This document shows positions 22,417-31,152 of a DNA stretch of 64,000 nt, one piece after another; within the stretch, counting starts at the first letter, position 1; every line of letters begins with the position of its first letter. Under the pieces are notes generated by a model. That model worked only from the letters and a program-made list of their open reading frames with translations. It had not been told where the DNA came from and searched no databases. A program made the position numbers and the translations under genes. The DNA is from Nakamurella endophytica (GTDB lineage Bacteria; Actinomycetota; Actinomycetes; Mycobacteriales; Nakamurellaceae): assembly GCF_014646215.1 (NCBI RefSeq), contig NZ_BMNA01000006.1, forward strand, positions 1 through 64,000, in the 5' to 3' direction.

Positions 22417-23669
22417 GGGTCGACCTGGTGTCCGAACACGCGAGTCCGCTGGCGACCCTTGGCGGGGTCGACGCCGGCGGGCAGAACGTGCACGTCGCGG
22501 CGCTGGCGGCGGAGCTGGTCCGGCAGGGCCACGACGTCACCGTGCACACCCGGCGGGACGCGCCGGACCTGCCCGGGACCGTCCGCACCGCGGCCGGGTA
22601 CCGGGTGGTGCACGTGGACGCCGGCCCCGCCGAGCCGCTCGGCAAGGACGACCTCGCGGTGTTCATGCCGCAGTTCGGCCGGGAGCTGCGCCGGTCCTGG
22701 CTGCGCACCGGCCTGCCCGACGTGGTGCACGCGCACTTCTGGATGTCCGGCGTCGCGGCGCTGGACGCCGTCCGCGGCACCGCCGTCCCCGTCGTGCAGA
22801 CCTTCCATGCGCTGGGCACGGTCAAGCGCCGCCACCAGGGCGACGCCGACACCAGCCCCGCCGACCGGGTCACCACCGAGACCCGGGTCGGCCGCCGGGT
22901 GCAGCGGGTGGTCGCCACCTGCTCGGACGAGGTGGCCGAGCTCGACCGGATGGGCGTCCCGGCCGACCGGGTCCGGGTCGTGCCGTGCGGGGTCGACGTC
23001 GAGCACTTCACGCCGCGACCGGCCGCCGACGGAACCGGTCCCGCGGCCACCGACCGGATCGACCCGGTCGGCAGCCGCGGCCGCCCGCGGTACCGGCTGC
23101 TGTCGGTGGGCCGGCTCGTCGGGCGCAAGGGCGTCGACACCGTGATCGAGGCCCTGCCCGCCCTGCCCGACGTCGAGCTGGTGGTGGCCGGCGGCCCGCC
23201 CGCCGCGGATCTGCACCGCGACCCCGAAGCCGTGCGGCTGACCCGGCTCGCGGTCCGGCTGGGGGTGGCCGACCGGCTGCGGCTGCTCGGCAGCGTCGGC
23301 CGCGCCGAGCTGCCCGACCTGTACCGGTCGGCGGACGTCGTGCTGGCCTGCCCCTGGTACGAGCCGTTCGGCATCGTGCCGCTGGAGGCGGCCGCGTCCG
23401 GCCGTCCGGTCGTCGGCTCCGCGGTCGGCGGCCTGCTCGACACCGTGCTGCCCGGCGTCACCGGGCTGCTGGTGCCGCCGCGCGACCCCGCCGCGCTGGC
23501 CGGCGCGGTGTCCGGGTTGCTCGCGGACCCGGCCCGCCGGGAGGCCCTCGGTCGGGCGGCCCGCCGGCGCGCCGTCGACCGCTACGCCTGGCCGGCCGTG
23601 GCCGCGGCCACCGTGGACGTCTACCTCGAGGTCGCCGAGCCAGCCACGGTCGCGGCGGTGGCCCGATGA
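22413..23669 (+). CDS. GT4 glycosyltransferase
   Basis: A 418-residue GT4 enzyme. The N-terminal domain has the sucrose-synthase/SPS-like loop LATLGGVDAGGQNVHVAAL and VVHAHFWMSGVAAL. The C-terminal domain has YRLLSVGRLVGRKGVDTVIEAL, VLACPWYEPFGIVPLEAAASGRPVV (E-x7-E) and VTGLLVPPRDPAALA. It is a retaining transferase by family. It is coupled to both neighbours by GTGA/ATGA overlaps and probably adds one sugar of the carbamoylated heptose glycan. Confidence 0.9.
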   Translation: MRVDLVSEHASPLATLGGVDAGGQNVHVAALAAELVRQGHDVTVHTRRDAPDLPGTVRTAAGYRVVHVDAGPAEPLGKDDLAVFMPQFGRELRRSWLRTGLPDVVHAHFWMSGVAALDAVRGTAVPVVQTFHALGTVKRRHQGDADTSPADRVTTETRVGRRVQRVVATCSDEVAELDRMGVPADRVRVVPCGVDVEHFTPRPAADGTGPAATDRIDPVGSRGRPRYRLLSVGRLVGRKGVDTVIEALPALPDVELVVAGGPPAADLHRDPEAVRLTRLAVRLGVADRLRLLGSVGRAELPDLYRSADVVLACPWYEPFGIVPLEAAASGRPVVGSAVGGLLDTVLPGVTGLLVPPRDPAALAGAVSGLLADPARREALGRAARRRAVDRYAWPAVAAATVDVYLEVAEPATVAAVAR

Positions 23670-26032
23670 CCGGGTGGGCGTGGTTCGAGACGCACGGCGG
23701 CGAGTTGGAGCAGGCCCTGGCGTCGTTGCGGACGCACGAGCAGCGGCTGCTGGACTGGGGCCGTGAGCTGGCTGGGGTGCTCGACCGCGGCGGCCGGTTG
23801 CTGGCCGCCGGCAACGGCGGCAGTGCGGCCGAGGCGCAGCACCTGACGGCCGAGCTGGTCGGGCGGTTCGTCGACGAGCGGCGGCCGCTGTCGGCGATCG
23901 CGCTGGCGGCCGAGACGTCGAGCCTGACGGCGATCGTCAACGACTACGGGATCGACGCCATGTTCGCCCGCCAGGTGCAGGCGCACGGCCGGGCCGGCGA
24001 CGTGCTGGTCCTGCTGTCGACCTCGGGCCGCAGCCCCAACGTGCTGCAGGCCGCGGAACGGGCCCGCGAGCTGGGCATCCGCACCTGGGCGCTGACCGGG
24101 CCCGGCCCGAACCCGCTGACCGAGCGGTGCGACGACGCCGTGGCGATCGACGCGCCGTCCACCTCCGCGGTGCAGACGGCGCACCTGGTCGCGGTGCACG
24201 CCCTGTGCGCCGCGGTCGACGAGGTGCTGGTGCCGGCGGCGGAGCGCCGGACGGCGATTGCGGCCGGTGCGCGTGCGGTGGCCTCGCCGCCGAGGACCGC
24301 GACCCCGGCAGCCGCGGCGCCGGTCCCCGGAGCGGGTGCAGGCAGCGGTACGGCCGCGCCGGTCGTCCGGTCGGGCGTCACCGACCCGTTCGCGGTGCCG
24401 GGACCCGTCCCGGAGCCCCGGGCGGCCGAGCAGGCCCGCCCGTCCGGCCCGTCCGCGGCATCGCCGTCCGCGGCGTCAGACGCGGCGCCGGACGCGCCGC
24501 TGCCGGACGCGGCGCCGCACGTGGTGGTCGTCGGCGACGTCGTCCTGGACCGTGACGTCGACGGCCGGACCGAGCGGATCAGCCCGGACGCGCCGGTGCC
24601 CGTCGTCGACGTGACCGCCGTCCGGGAGAGCCCGGGCGGTGCCGGACTGACCGCGCTGCTGTGCGCCGCGTCGGGCGCTCGGGTGACCCTGGTGGCGCCG
24701 CTCGCCGAGGACACCGGCGGCCGGCGGCTCCGTGACGAGCTGGCGGCCGGCGGCGTCGCGGTGGTCGGGCTCGGCCACGAGGGTGGCACTCGGACCAAGA
24801 CCCGGGTGCGCAGCGCCGGGCAGTCGGTCGTCCGGGTCGACGACGGCGGCCCCGGCGCGCCGGCCCCGGTCGACGGCGAGCTGGCCGCGGTCGAGGCGGC
24901 GCTGGCGGCGGCGGACGTGGTGCTGGTCTCGGACTACGGCGCCGGCGTCACCCGGCACCCGGAGGTGCGCCGCCTGCTCGGTGCCGCGGCGGCCCGCACT
25001 CACGTGGTCTGGGACCCGCACCCGCGCGGCGGCGACCCGGTGCCGCGGTGCGTGCTGGTGACGCCGAACCTCGCGGAGGCGGCCGCGGCGGTGGCCCGCG
25101 CGGGCGGTGCCGCGACGGGCGGCCGGCATCCCGACGAGCTGGCCGTCCGGCTGCGCACCGAGCTGTCGGCGACCGGCGTGTGCGTCACGGCGGGCGAGGC
25201 CGGCGCCTACCTGGCGCTGGCCGGCAGCGACCCGTTGTTCGTGCCGGCGGCGGCCGTCACCGGCGGGGACCCGTGCGGGGCGGGGGACCGGTTCGCCGCG
25301 ACCGCCGCCGTGGCCCTGGCCCGCGGTGCGGTGCTGTCCGAGGCCGTGCAGCGGGCGGTCGGTGAGGCGTCGGCCTGGGTGGCGACGGGCGGCGCCGACG
25401 GTTTCCGGCGACGCCGGGACGAGGCACCGGTCCGCGTCGGGTCCGGGCCGGACGGCGGCGGACCGGACGGCGGATCCGCCGGGCTGCCCGTCGGGGTGGC
25501 GTCGGTCGCCGGGCTGCCCGGCATCGACGCCCCGGCCGACGGGCCCGACGAGGTCCGCCGGCTGGGGGACCGGCTGCGCTTGCGCGGCACCGTCGTCGCG
25601 ACGGGTGGGTGCTTCGACATCGTCCATCCCGGTCACGTGGCGACCCTGCAGGCGGCCCGACGGCTCGGCGACGCCCTGGTCGTGGTGATCAACTCCGACG
25701 AGTCGGTGCGCCGGCTCAAAGGTCCGGACCGGCCGGTGGTGGGCGTCGAGGACCGGGCCAGGGTGCTGCGGGCCTTCGACTGCGTCGACGCCGTCGTGGT
25801 GTTCGACGAGGACGACCCGCGGCAGGTGCTGGACCTGTTGCGGCCGGACGTCTGGGCCAAGGGCGGCGACTACGGCGCCACCCCGCTCGTCGAGTCCGGG
25901 ACGGTGCGCCGGCACGGCGGCCGGGTCGTCCTGCTGCCGTACCTGGACGGCCGGTCGACCACCGGCATCCTGCAGCGGTCCCGGGCAGCCGGAGACGCCC
26001 GGCCGGCCGTGCCGGCCGCGCCGCCGGAGTGA
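23666..26032 (+). CDS. GmhA-HldE fusion: sedoheptulose-7-P isomerase, heptose-7-P kinase, adenylyltransferase
   Basis: A 788-residue three-domain protein. Residues 1-195 are a SIS isomerase of GmhA type (AGNGGSAAEAQHLTAELVGR, LLSTSGRSPNVLQAA, SAVQTAHLVAVHALC). A Pro/Ala-rich linker spans about 200-285. Residues 288-590 form a PfkB kinase like HldE-N (VVGDVVLDRDVDGRTERISP, APVPVVDV, ESPGGAG, GGDPCGAGDRFAATAAVALA). Residues 640-775 are an HldE-C nucleotidyltransferase (GGCFDIVHPGHVATLQAA, NSDESVRRLKGPDRPVV, DVWAKGGDY). In Gram-negatives these are two proteins, GmhA and HldE. With the HAD domain two genes upstream, the route to ADP-D-glycero-beta-D-manno-heptose is complete. No HldD epimerase is seen nearby. 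Confidence 0.92.
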   Translation: MTGWAWFETHGGELEQALASLRTHEQRLLDWGRELAGVLDRGGRLLAAGNGGSAAEAQHLTAELVGRFVDERRPLSAIALAAETSSLTAIVNDYGIDAMFARQVQAHGRAGDVLVLLSTSGRSPNVLQAAERARELGIRTWALTGPGPNPLTERCDDAVAIDAPSTSAVQTAHLVAVHALCAAVDEVLVPAAERRTAIAAGARAVASPPRTATPAAAAPVPGAGAGSGTAAPVVRSGVTDPFAVPGPVPEPRAAEQARPSGPSAASPSAASDAAPDAPLPDAAPHVVVVGDVVLDRDVDGRTERISPDAPVPVVDVTAVRESPGGAGLTALLCAASGARVTLVAPLAEDTGGRRLRDELAAGGVAVVGLGHEGGTRTKTRVRSAGQSVVRVDDGGPGAPAPVDGELAAVEAALAAADVVLVSDYGAGVTRHPEVRRLLGAAAARTHVVWDPHPRGGDPVPRCVLVTPNLAEAAAAVARAGGAATGGRHPDELAVRLRTELSATGVCVTAGEAGAYLALAGSDPLFVPAAAVTGGDPCGAGDRFAATAAVALARGAVLSEAVQRAVGEASAWVATGGADGFRRRRDEAPVRVGSGPDGGGPDGGSAGLPVGVASVAGLPGIDAPADGPDEVRRLGDRLRLRGTVVATGGCFDIVHPGHVATLQAARRLGDALVVVINSDESVRRLKGPDRPVVGVEDRARVLRAFDCVDAVVVFDEDDPRQVLDLLRPDVWAKGGDYGATPLVESGTVRRHGGRVVLLPYLDGRSTTGILQRSRAAGDARPAVPAAPPE

Positions 26033-27108
26033 GCGGCGGGATCGGCGGCCTCACGGACATGCCGGGACCCGGTGCCGGCGGCATCGGGTCCAGGGGCGAC
26101 GACGGCCCCACCGGCGGCCGGGCGCTGGGGCCCGGAGACGTGCTGGTACTCCGGGCGCTCGGGCTGGGCGACGCGCTGGCCGGGGTCGCGGCGCTGCGCG
26201 GCGTGCGCCGGGCCTGGCCGGACCGGCGCATCGTGCTCGCCGGCCCGGCACACCTCGGCCGCTGGCTGCAGGGGTACGGGCTGGTGGACGCGGTGCTGCC
26301 GGCCCACGACCTGGAGCCGCTGGCGCTGCCGCCCGGCGGCGGGCACGTCGGGGTGGACCTGCACGGGCGCGGGCCGGCCAGCCACGCCGTCGTCGCGGCG
26401 ACCCGACCGGAGCGCCTGGTCAGCTGGGCGTCACCGGAGGCCGGCTACCCCGACGGCCCGGTCTGGCGGCGCGACGAGCACGAGGTGGACCGGTGGTGCC
26501 GGCTCGTCACCTGGGCCGGCGGCCCGTGCGGGCGCGACGACCTGCGCCTGCCCAACCCCGCCGCGCCCGGCGACGCCGTCGTCGTGCACCCCGGCGCCGC
26601 CTTCGGGTCCCGCCGGTGGCCGCCGGACCGGTGGCGCGCCGTCGTGACGGCGCTGGCCGGCGCCGGGCATCCGGTGCTGGTGACCGGTAGTGCCGCCGAG
26701 CGGGACCTGTGCGCGGCGGTGGCCGGCACGGCACCTGCGGGCGGCCCCGTCGGCGGATCCGCGGCGGTGGACCGCGGCGAGGTCCGCGACCTGTCCGGCC
26801 GGCTGTCCGTGCCCGAGCTCGCCGAGGTGGTCGGCGCGGCCCGGCTGGTGGCGTGCGGCGACACAGGCGTCGCGCACATCGCCACCGCGCTCGGAGTGCC
26901 CTCGGTGCTGTTGTTCGGACCGATCCCGCCGGCCTGGTGGGGACCAGCGGTCGACCCCGAGCTGCACACCGTCCTCTACCGCGGCGACCCGGCCGCGCCC
27001 GGCGACCCGCACGGCAGCGCGGTCGATCCCGCGCTCGCGCGGATCACCGTCGACGAGGTGCTCGACGCGGTGGACGCGCAGCTCGGCGCACCCGTGGCGG
27101 GCCGCTGA
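26029..27108 (+). CDS. GT9 heptosyltransferase-like glycosyltransferase (second)
   Basis: A 359-residue protein and the last gene of the heptose operon. After a Gly-rich leader of 35 residues it shows GDVLVLRALGLGDALAGVAAL, VVVHPGAAFGSRRWPPDRWRAV, PVLVTGSAAERDL, DLSGRLSVPELAEVVG and ACGDTGVAHIATALGVPSVLLFG. The FGPIPPAWWGP end matches GT9 transferases closely. The GTG start overlaps the GmhA-HldE stop. A hairpin immediately downstream may end the transcript. Confidence 0.9.
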   Translation: MSGGIGGLTDMPGPGAGGIGSRGDDGPTGGRALGPGDVLVLRALGLGDALAGVAALRGVRRAWPDRRIVLAGPAHLGRWLQGYGLVDAVLPAHDLEPLALPPGGGHVGVDLHGRGPASHAVVAATRPERLVSWASPEAGYPDGPVWRRDEHEVDRWCRLVTWAGGPCGRDDLRLPNPAAPGDAVVVHPGAAFGSRRWPPDRWRAVVTALAGAGHPVLVTGSAAERDLCAAVAGTAPAGGPVGGSAAVDRGEVRDLSGRLSVPELAEVVGAARLVACGDTGVAHIATALGVPSVLLFGPIPPAWWGPAVDPELHTVLYRGDPAAPGDPHGSAVDPALARITVDEVLDAVDAQLGAPVAGR

Positions 27109-27110
27109 CC

Positions 27111-27127
27111 CGGTTCCGCCGGAACCG
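27111..27127. terminator. Bidirectional hairpin after the heptose operon
   Basis: CGGTTCC-GCC-GGAACCG lies 2 bp after the last glycosyltransferase stop and 14 bp from the convergent DUF3140 stop. No T-tract is present, as is common in high-GC actinobacteria. Confidence 0.55.
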
Positions 27128-27141
27128 AGCCCGCACGGTGC

Positions 27142-27480
27142 CTAGCGGGCCGGCTTGAGCGGGTCGTGCCCGACGGTCATCAGCCGGTACCGCCAGTGGG
27201 CCTCGCCGGCCACCGGCTCCAGGTCCTCGCGCCGCTCGCTGCGGACCAGATCGACCACCCTGCGCATGACGCGGGCGTCGTCCTCGGTGAGGTCCGTGCG
27301 CCGCTTGCGCAGTACGCCCAGCACCGCCTGGCCGGTGGGTGTGCCGGCCTCGTCCGGCACCGGCTCGGCGTCCGGACCGGAGTCGCGCACCTCGAGCCAC
27401 TCCTGCAGTTCCCGGGACGTCATGTTCACCACGGTGTGGAACTCGTCCCACAGTTCGTCGTCGACGTGTGACTGCGCCAT
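27142..27480 (-). CDS. DUF3140 family protein
   Basis: A 112-residue acidic/basic soluble protein starting MAQSHVDDELWDEFHTVVNM, with TSRELQEWLEV and an end of YRLMTVGHDPLKPAR. This is the DUF3140 layout, a small actinobacterial DNA-binding-like domain of unknown function. It is a single gene convergent with the heptose operon. A degenerate -10 (CAGCAT) sits 6 bp before its ATG, so it may be leaderless. Confidence 0.8.
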   Translation of the reverse strand: MAQSHVDDELWDEFHTVVNMTSRELQEWLEVRDSGPDAEPVPDEAGTPTGQAVLGVLRKRRTDLTEDDARVMRRVVDLVRSERREDLEPVAGEAHWRYRLMTVGHDPLKPAR

Positions 27481-27551
27481 CCCGCCATGCTGCCGCATGC
27501 CGTCGCGGGCCGCTGGATCGCGTCCGGGTGCCGGCCGCCCGGCGCAGCGGC

Positions 27552-29381
27552 TCAGTGCGCCGGCACACCGCTCGCGGTCAGCAGTGCCGTGACCTCGGTC
27601 GCCGCCATCGGCGCGCCGCACCGGAACCCCTGGAGCAGGTCGGCGCCGGCCTCGACCAGGCAGCGCGCCTGCTCGGGGGTCTCGACGCCCTCGCCCACCA
27701 GCTGCAGCCCGAGCCCGGTGGCGATGGCCGCCACCGCGTCCACCACCGTGCGGGCGCGCCGGTCCGCCGGCAACCGCGCGGTGAACGACCGGTCCAGCTT
27801 CAGGTGGCTGACCGGTAGCTCGACCAGCCGGTGCAGCGACGAGTAGCCGACGCCGAAGTCGTCGATCGCGACGGGGTGACCGGCGCTGCGCAGGCGGTCG
27901 AGCACGGGGACCAGCCGGTCGTCGCCGAGGTGGCTCTCCAGGACCTCGACGCCCAGGTCGGCAGCGGTCAGCCCGTCCGTCGCCAGCACCGTCGCGATGT
28001 GGTCGATCAGGTCGTCATCGACGATCTCGCGCGGGCACAGGTTGCAGAACACCGTCCCGGGTGCCGTGTCCGGGAGATCGGCGCGCCACCGGCGCAGCTG
28101 GCCGGCCACCTCCGTGAGCAGCCAGCGGCCGATGGGCACGATCGCCCCGGTGGCCTGCGCGGCCTCGATGAACCGGACGGCCGGGAGCAGCCCCTCGTCG
28201 GGGTGCTGCCAGCGCAGCAGCGCTTCGACGGCCACCACGCCGCCGTCGGTCGTGACGATCGGTTGGTAGTGCACGCGGAACTCGCCCCGATCGAGCGCCT
28301 CGTACAGCCGGCGGCGCTGCACGGCGCCGCCGGGCGTCGGCGGCACGAACCGGCGGACCACCGTCCGGCTCCGGCCGGCGGCCTTCGCCGCGTACATCGC
28401 CGCGTCGGCGTGGTCCAGCAGGTCCGTGGCCGCCGGCCGGTCGGTGGTGACGGTGATGCCGATGCTGGCGGACACCGTGACGTCCGTGGACCCGGCCGGG
28501 ACGGGCGTCGCCACGGCGGCGGACACCCGGTCGGCCAGTGCCACCAGGTGCCGGTGCTGCTGGTCGGCCTCGGCGGGCAGGTCCTCGACCAGGACGGCGA
28601 ACTCGTCCCCGGACAGCCGGCCCACGGTGTCGGCCGACCGGACCGCGGCGCGCATCCGGCTCGCGACGGCCTGCAGCACCCGGTCGCCGACGGCGTGCCC
28701 GTGGGTGTCGTTGACCTCCTTGAACCGGTCCAGGTCGACGAAGAGCACCGCCACCGGGCGGCGGTGCCGCTCCGCGGCGGCCAGGGCGTGGTCGATCAGC
28801 TCGTGGATCAACCCGCGGTTGGGCAGGCCGGTCAGCTCGTCGTGCAGCACGCGGGCGGCCAGGTGCTCCTTGTCGGCCAGGACGTCGGCCCGGTCGGCGG
28901 CCATGACCAGGTAGGAGGTGGCGACGTCGGCGAGCAGCTGCGCCCCGACCCGGTCCGCCGCGGTCCACCCGCCCGGGGCGGCCCGGTAGAGGTCCAGCGT
29001 CCCCCAGCAGCGGTCGCGGGCGGTGAGCGGCAGCACGGCCAGCGACCCGACGCCGGTGTCCGCGGCACCGGCACCGACGCCCGACCAGCGCCGGGCGATC
29101 TCCTCGGCGCCGTCGGCCGACACGGCGACCCGGCCGTCGACCGCTTCGCGCCACGGTCCGCCGTCCGGCGGCTGCAGCAGCCGGGTCAGGGGATTCCCGG
29201 GCGGGCAGGCGTGGGCCAGGGTCGGGGACCCGGTGTCGACGACCCGCACGGCGACCCCGTCGGCGTCCAGCGAGGTCACGGCGACCTCGCAGAGGCGGCG
29301 CAGCACCTGGTCCGCGGCCGGCGCCCCGACGGCCGTCCGGGCCAGGGCGCCCACGGCCAGGCTCAGTCCGGTTCCGTCCAC
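27552..29381 (-). CDS. GAF-GGDEF-EAL cyclic-di-GMP protein
   Basis: A 609-residue protein: a GAF-like sensor at about 1-165, GGDEF at 180-335 and EAL at 355-605. The diguanylate cyclase signature reads RLSGDEFAVL, so it is SGDEF instead of GGDEF, with VLFVDLDRFKEVND, HDELTGLPNR and DAAMYAAKAAGR intact. The EAL part has VVAVEALLRWQHPDEG, FCNLCPREI (Cys where NLS is usual), VEVLESHLGDD, AIDDFGVGYSSL, HLKLDRSF, GEGVET and LLQGFRCG. The phosphodiesterase is probably active. The cyclase tolerates S or A at this position in some proteins. There are no transmembrane segments, so it is a cytosolic sensor. A ribosome binding site GGAGGGAC precedes the GTG start. Confidence 0.92.
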   Translation of the reverse strand: MDGTGLSLAVGALARTAVGAPAADQVLRRLCEVAVTSLDADGVAVRVVDTGSPTLAHACPPGNPLTRLLQPPDGGPWREAVDGRVAVSADGAEEIARRWSGVGAGAADTGVGSLAVLPLTARDRCWGTLDLYRAAPGGWTAADRVGAQLLADVATSYLVMAADRADVLADKEHLAARVLHDELTGLPNRGLIHELIDHALAAAERHRRPVAVLFVDLDRFKEVNDTHGHAVGDRVLQAVASRMRAAVRSADTVGRLSGDEFAVLVEDLPAEADQQHRHLVALADRVSAAVATPVPAGSTDVTVSASIGITVTTDRPAATDLLDHADAAMYAAKAAGRSRTVVRRFVPPTPGGAVQRRRLYEALDRGEFRVHYQPIVTTDGGVVAVEALLRWQHPDEGLLPAVRFIEAAQATGAIVPIGRWLLTEVAGQLRRWRADLPDTAPGTVFCNLCPREIVDDDLIDHIATVLATDGLTAADLGVEVLESHLGDDRLVPVLDRLRSAGHPVAIDDFGVGYSSLHRLVELPVSHLKLDRSFTARLPADRRARTVVDAVAAIATGLGLQLVGEGVETPEQARCLVEAGADLLQGFRCGAPMAATEVTALLTASGVPAH

Positions 29382-29483
29382 TCGACCGTCCCTCCGGCAG
29401 GATCGCCGCTGTCGGACGACGCGCGAGCGGTACCCAGGGCGACGGGCCCTACACGTCCGTTTCGCGACACCGGACCGGCTCGC

Positions 29484-29999
29484 TCAGTCGGCCGACAGCG
29501 AGCCGGACAGCCTCCGCAGCACCGCGTCCATCCGGGCGGTCTCCACCGGCGACAGCGCGGCCAGGATGCGCTGCTCGGCGGCGAGCCGGTCCGCCACGGC
29601 CGTCTCGACCACCGTCCGGCCGCGCTCGGTGAGCAGCAGCGACAGGTTGCGCCGGTCGGGGTGCACCCGCTGCCGCAGCACCAGGCCGGCGGCCTCCAGC
29701 CGGTCCACCCGGTGCGTCATGGCCGCGGCGGACAGCAGCAGCTGCGCGCCCAGCTCGCTGATCGACATCGGCCGGCCGGCCGCACCGGCCCGCAGCAGCG
29801 ACAGCAGGTCGAACTCCCCGGCCGTCAGCCCGTGCGCGGCCACCGCCGCCTCGACCTGGCGGTTGACCAGGGCGGCCACCCGCACCAGCCGCGCCAGCGC
29901 CGCCGAGCCGGACCAGTCCAGGTCGGGACGGACGGTGCGCCACCGCTCCACCGCCTCGTCCAGCGAGTCGGCGGGCTGGGATCGACGTTGCGTCACCAT
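29484..29999 (-). CDS. MarR-family transcriptional regulator
   Basis: A 171-residue winged-helix regulator. The core reads LTAGEFDLLSLLRAG, MSISELGAQLLLSAAAMTHRVDRLEAAGLV (recognition helix region, key part SAAAMTHRVDRLE), RQRVHPDRRNLSLLLTERG and ILAALSPVETARMDAVLRRL. The start is ATG 29999. GTG 30014 overlaps the glycosyltransferase stop and would add five residues. It probably controls itself and neighbours. The ligand is unknown. Confidence 0.87.
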   Translation of the reverse strand: MVTQRRSQPADSLDEAVERWRTVRPDLDWSGSAALARLVRVAALVNRQVEAAVAAHGLTAGEFDLLSLLRAGAAGRPMSISELGAQLLLSAAAMTHRVDRLEAAGLVLRQRVHPDRRNLSLLLTERGRTVVETAVADRLAAEQRILAALSPVETARMDAVLRRLSGSLSAD

Positions 30000-30010
30000 G
30001 GCGGGCCGGA

Positions 30011-30907
30011 TCACTCCAGCATCCGGCGCAGCGCCCGGACGTGCGGCGGGACCACCCGGCGGGCGCGCAGCGCGGCCGCCAGGTCCGGCAGCGCGGCCCG
30101 CACGCCGGCCCGCGTCGCGGGCCCCCCGCGCACCGCCCGGAGCAGGGCGCGGCCGACCCAGGTCCACGGCAGCCGCTGCACCGCGGTGAGCAGGGCGGAC
30201 CGGGTGACGGCGGCGACCCGTGCGGCCCGGTCGTGCCGGCGCGGCGACGGGTGGTGGTGCACCACCACGTCGTCCCGGTAGACGATCAGCGACCCGGCCG
30301 TCGCCAGGTCCAGCGCCAGCCGTTCCTCCTCGCCGGGGAACCGCACGACGTCGTCGAACCCGCCGGCCGCCAGGAACGCCGAGCGGCGCACCATCGCGCC
30401 GCAGGCGATGAACCCGAGCAGCACCGGCCCGGGGGCGCCGGCGGGACGCGGCAGCGGCGAGTCCGGCAGCTGCGCGCAGAGGCCGTCCAGCCGCTCCTCG
30501 GGTCCGACGAGCACCCGCGCCTGCACGACGGCGACGTCCGGATGGGCGGCCAGCACGTCGGCCGCCGCGGCCAGCGACCCGGGTGCCCACCACGAGTCGT
30601 CGTCGGCGAACGCGACGAACTCGGTGGCGGCCCGGCGCACGCCGATGGTGCGGGCGTGGGCGCCGACGTTGTCGGGCAGCGGCACCAGCTGGACGCGCGG
30701 GTGCGCCCGGTGCACCGCGTCAGCGGTGCCGTCGTCGGAGCCGTTGTCCACCAGCACCACCGGCGCGCGGTGCCGGCCGAGCGAGCCGAGCAGCTCGTCC
30801 CGCCGATTGCGGCTCATCACCACGACGGTCACCCGCGGGTCCTCGTCCGGTGGCACCGCTCCGGCCGGGGGTGCGGCGGCCTCCGGCGCGGGGACGGTGG
30901 TGGACAC
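30011..30907 (-). CDS. GT2-family glycosyltransferase
   Basis: A 298-residue GT-A enzyme: VTVVVMSRNRRDELLGSL, VLVDNGSDDGTADAV, FVAFADDDSWWAPGSLAAA (DxD) and RFPGEEERLALDLATAG. A basic C-terminal segment (TWVGRALLRAVRGG, RALRRMLE) may associate with the membrane. The GTG start is at 30907. It lies immediately upstream of marR on the same strand. It resembles enzymes for cell-surface glycans. The substrate is not determinable. Confidence 0.87.
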   Translation of the reverse strand: MSTTVPAPEAAAPPAGAVPPDEDPRVTVVVMSRNRRDELLGSLGRHRAPVVLVDNGSDDGTADAVHRAHPRVQLVPLPDNVGAHARTIGVRRAATEFVAFADDDSWWAPGSLAAAADVLAAHPDVAVVQARVLVGPEERLDGLCAQLPDSPLPRPAGAPGPVLLGFIACGAMVRRSAFLAAGGFDDVVRFPGEEERLALDLATAGSLIVYRDDVVVHHHPSPRRHDRAARVAAVTRSALLTAVQRLPWTWVGRALLRAVRGGPATRAGVRAALPDLAAALRARRVVPPHVRALRRMLE

Positions 30908-31152
30908 GGTCGGACCTCGCGGCGGGTCGGGCCGGCTGCCGGCGCGGACGGGGGAGGGGACGGACCCGTGCTGCGGGTGCTGCCCGGCCTGCGACCCGGC
31001 ACCGGGCCACCTGCCCGTCCTGCAGGTGACGCTACCGTCACGGCACGGCCGGTCGTCGCACGGGTGACCCGTGCGGCGCACCGGTCGCGGGCCGCGCCGG
31101 GACGGTGTCCCGGATGCGCTCGGACCAGCCACGACCATCACAGAGGAGCACG

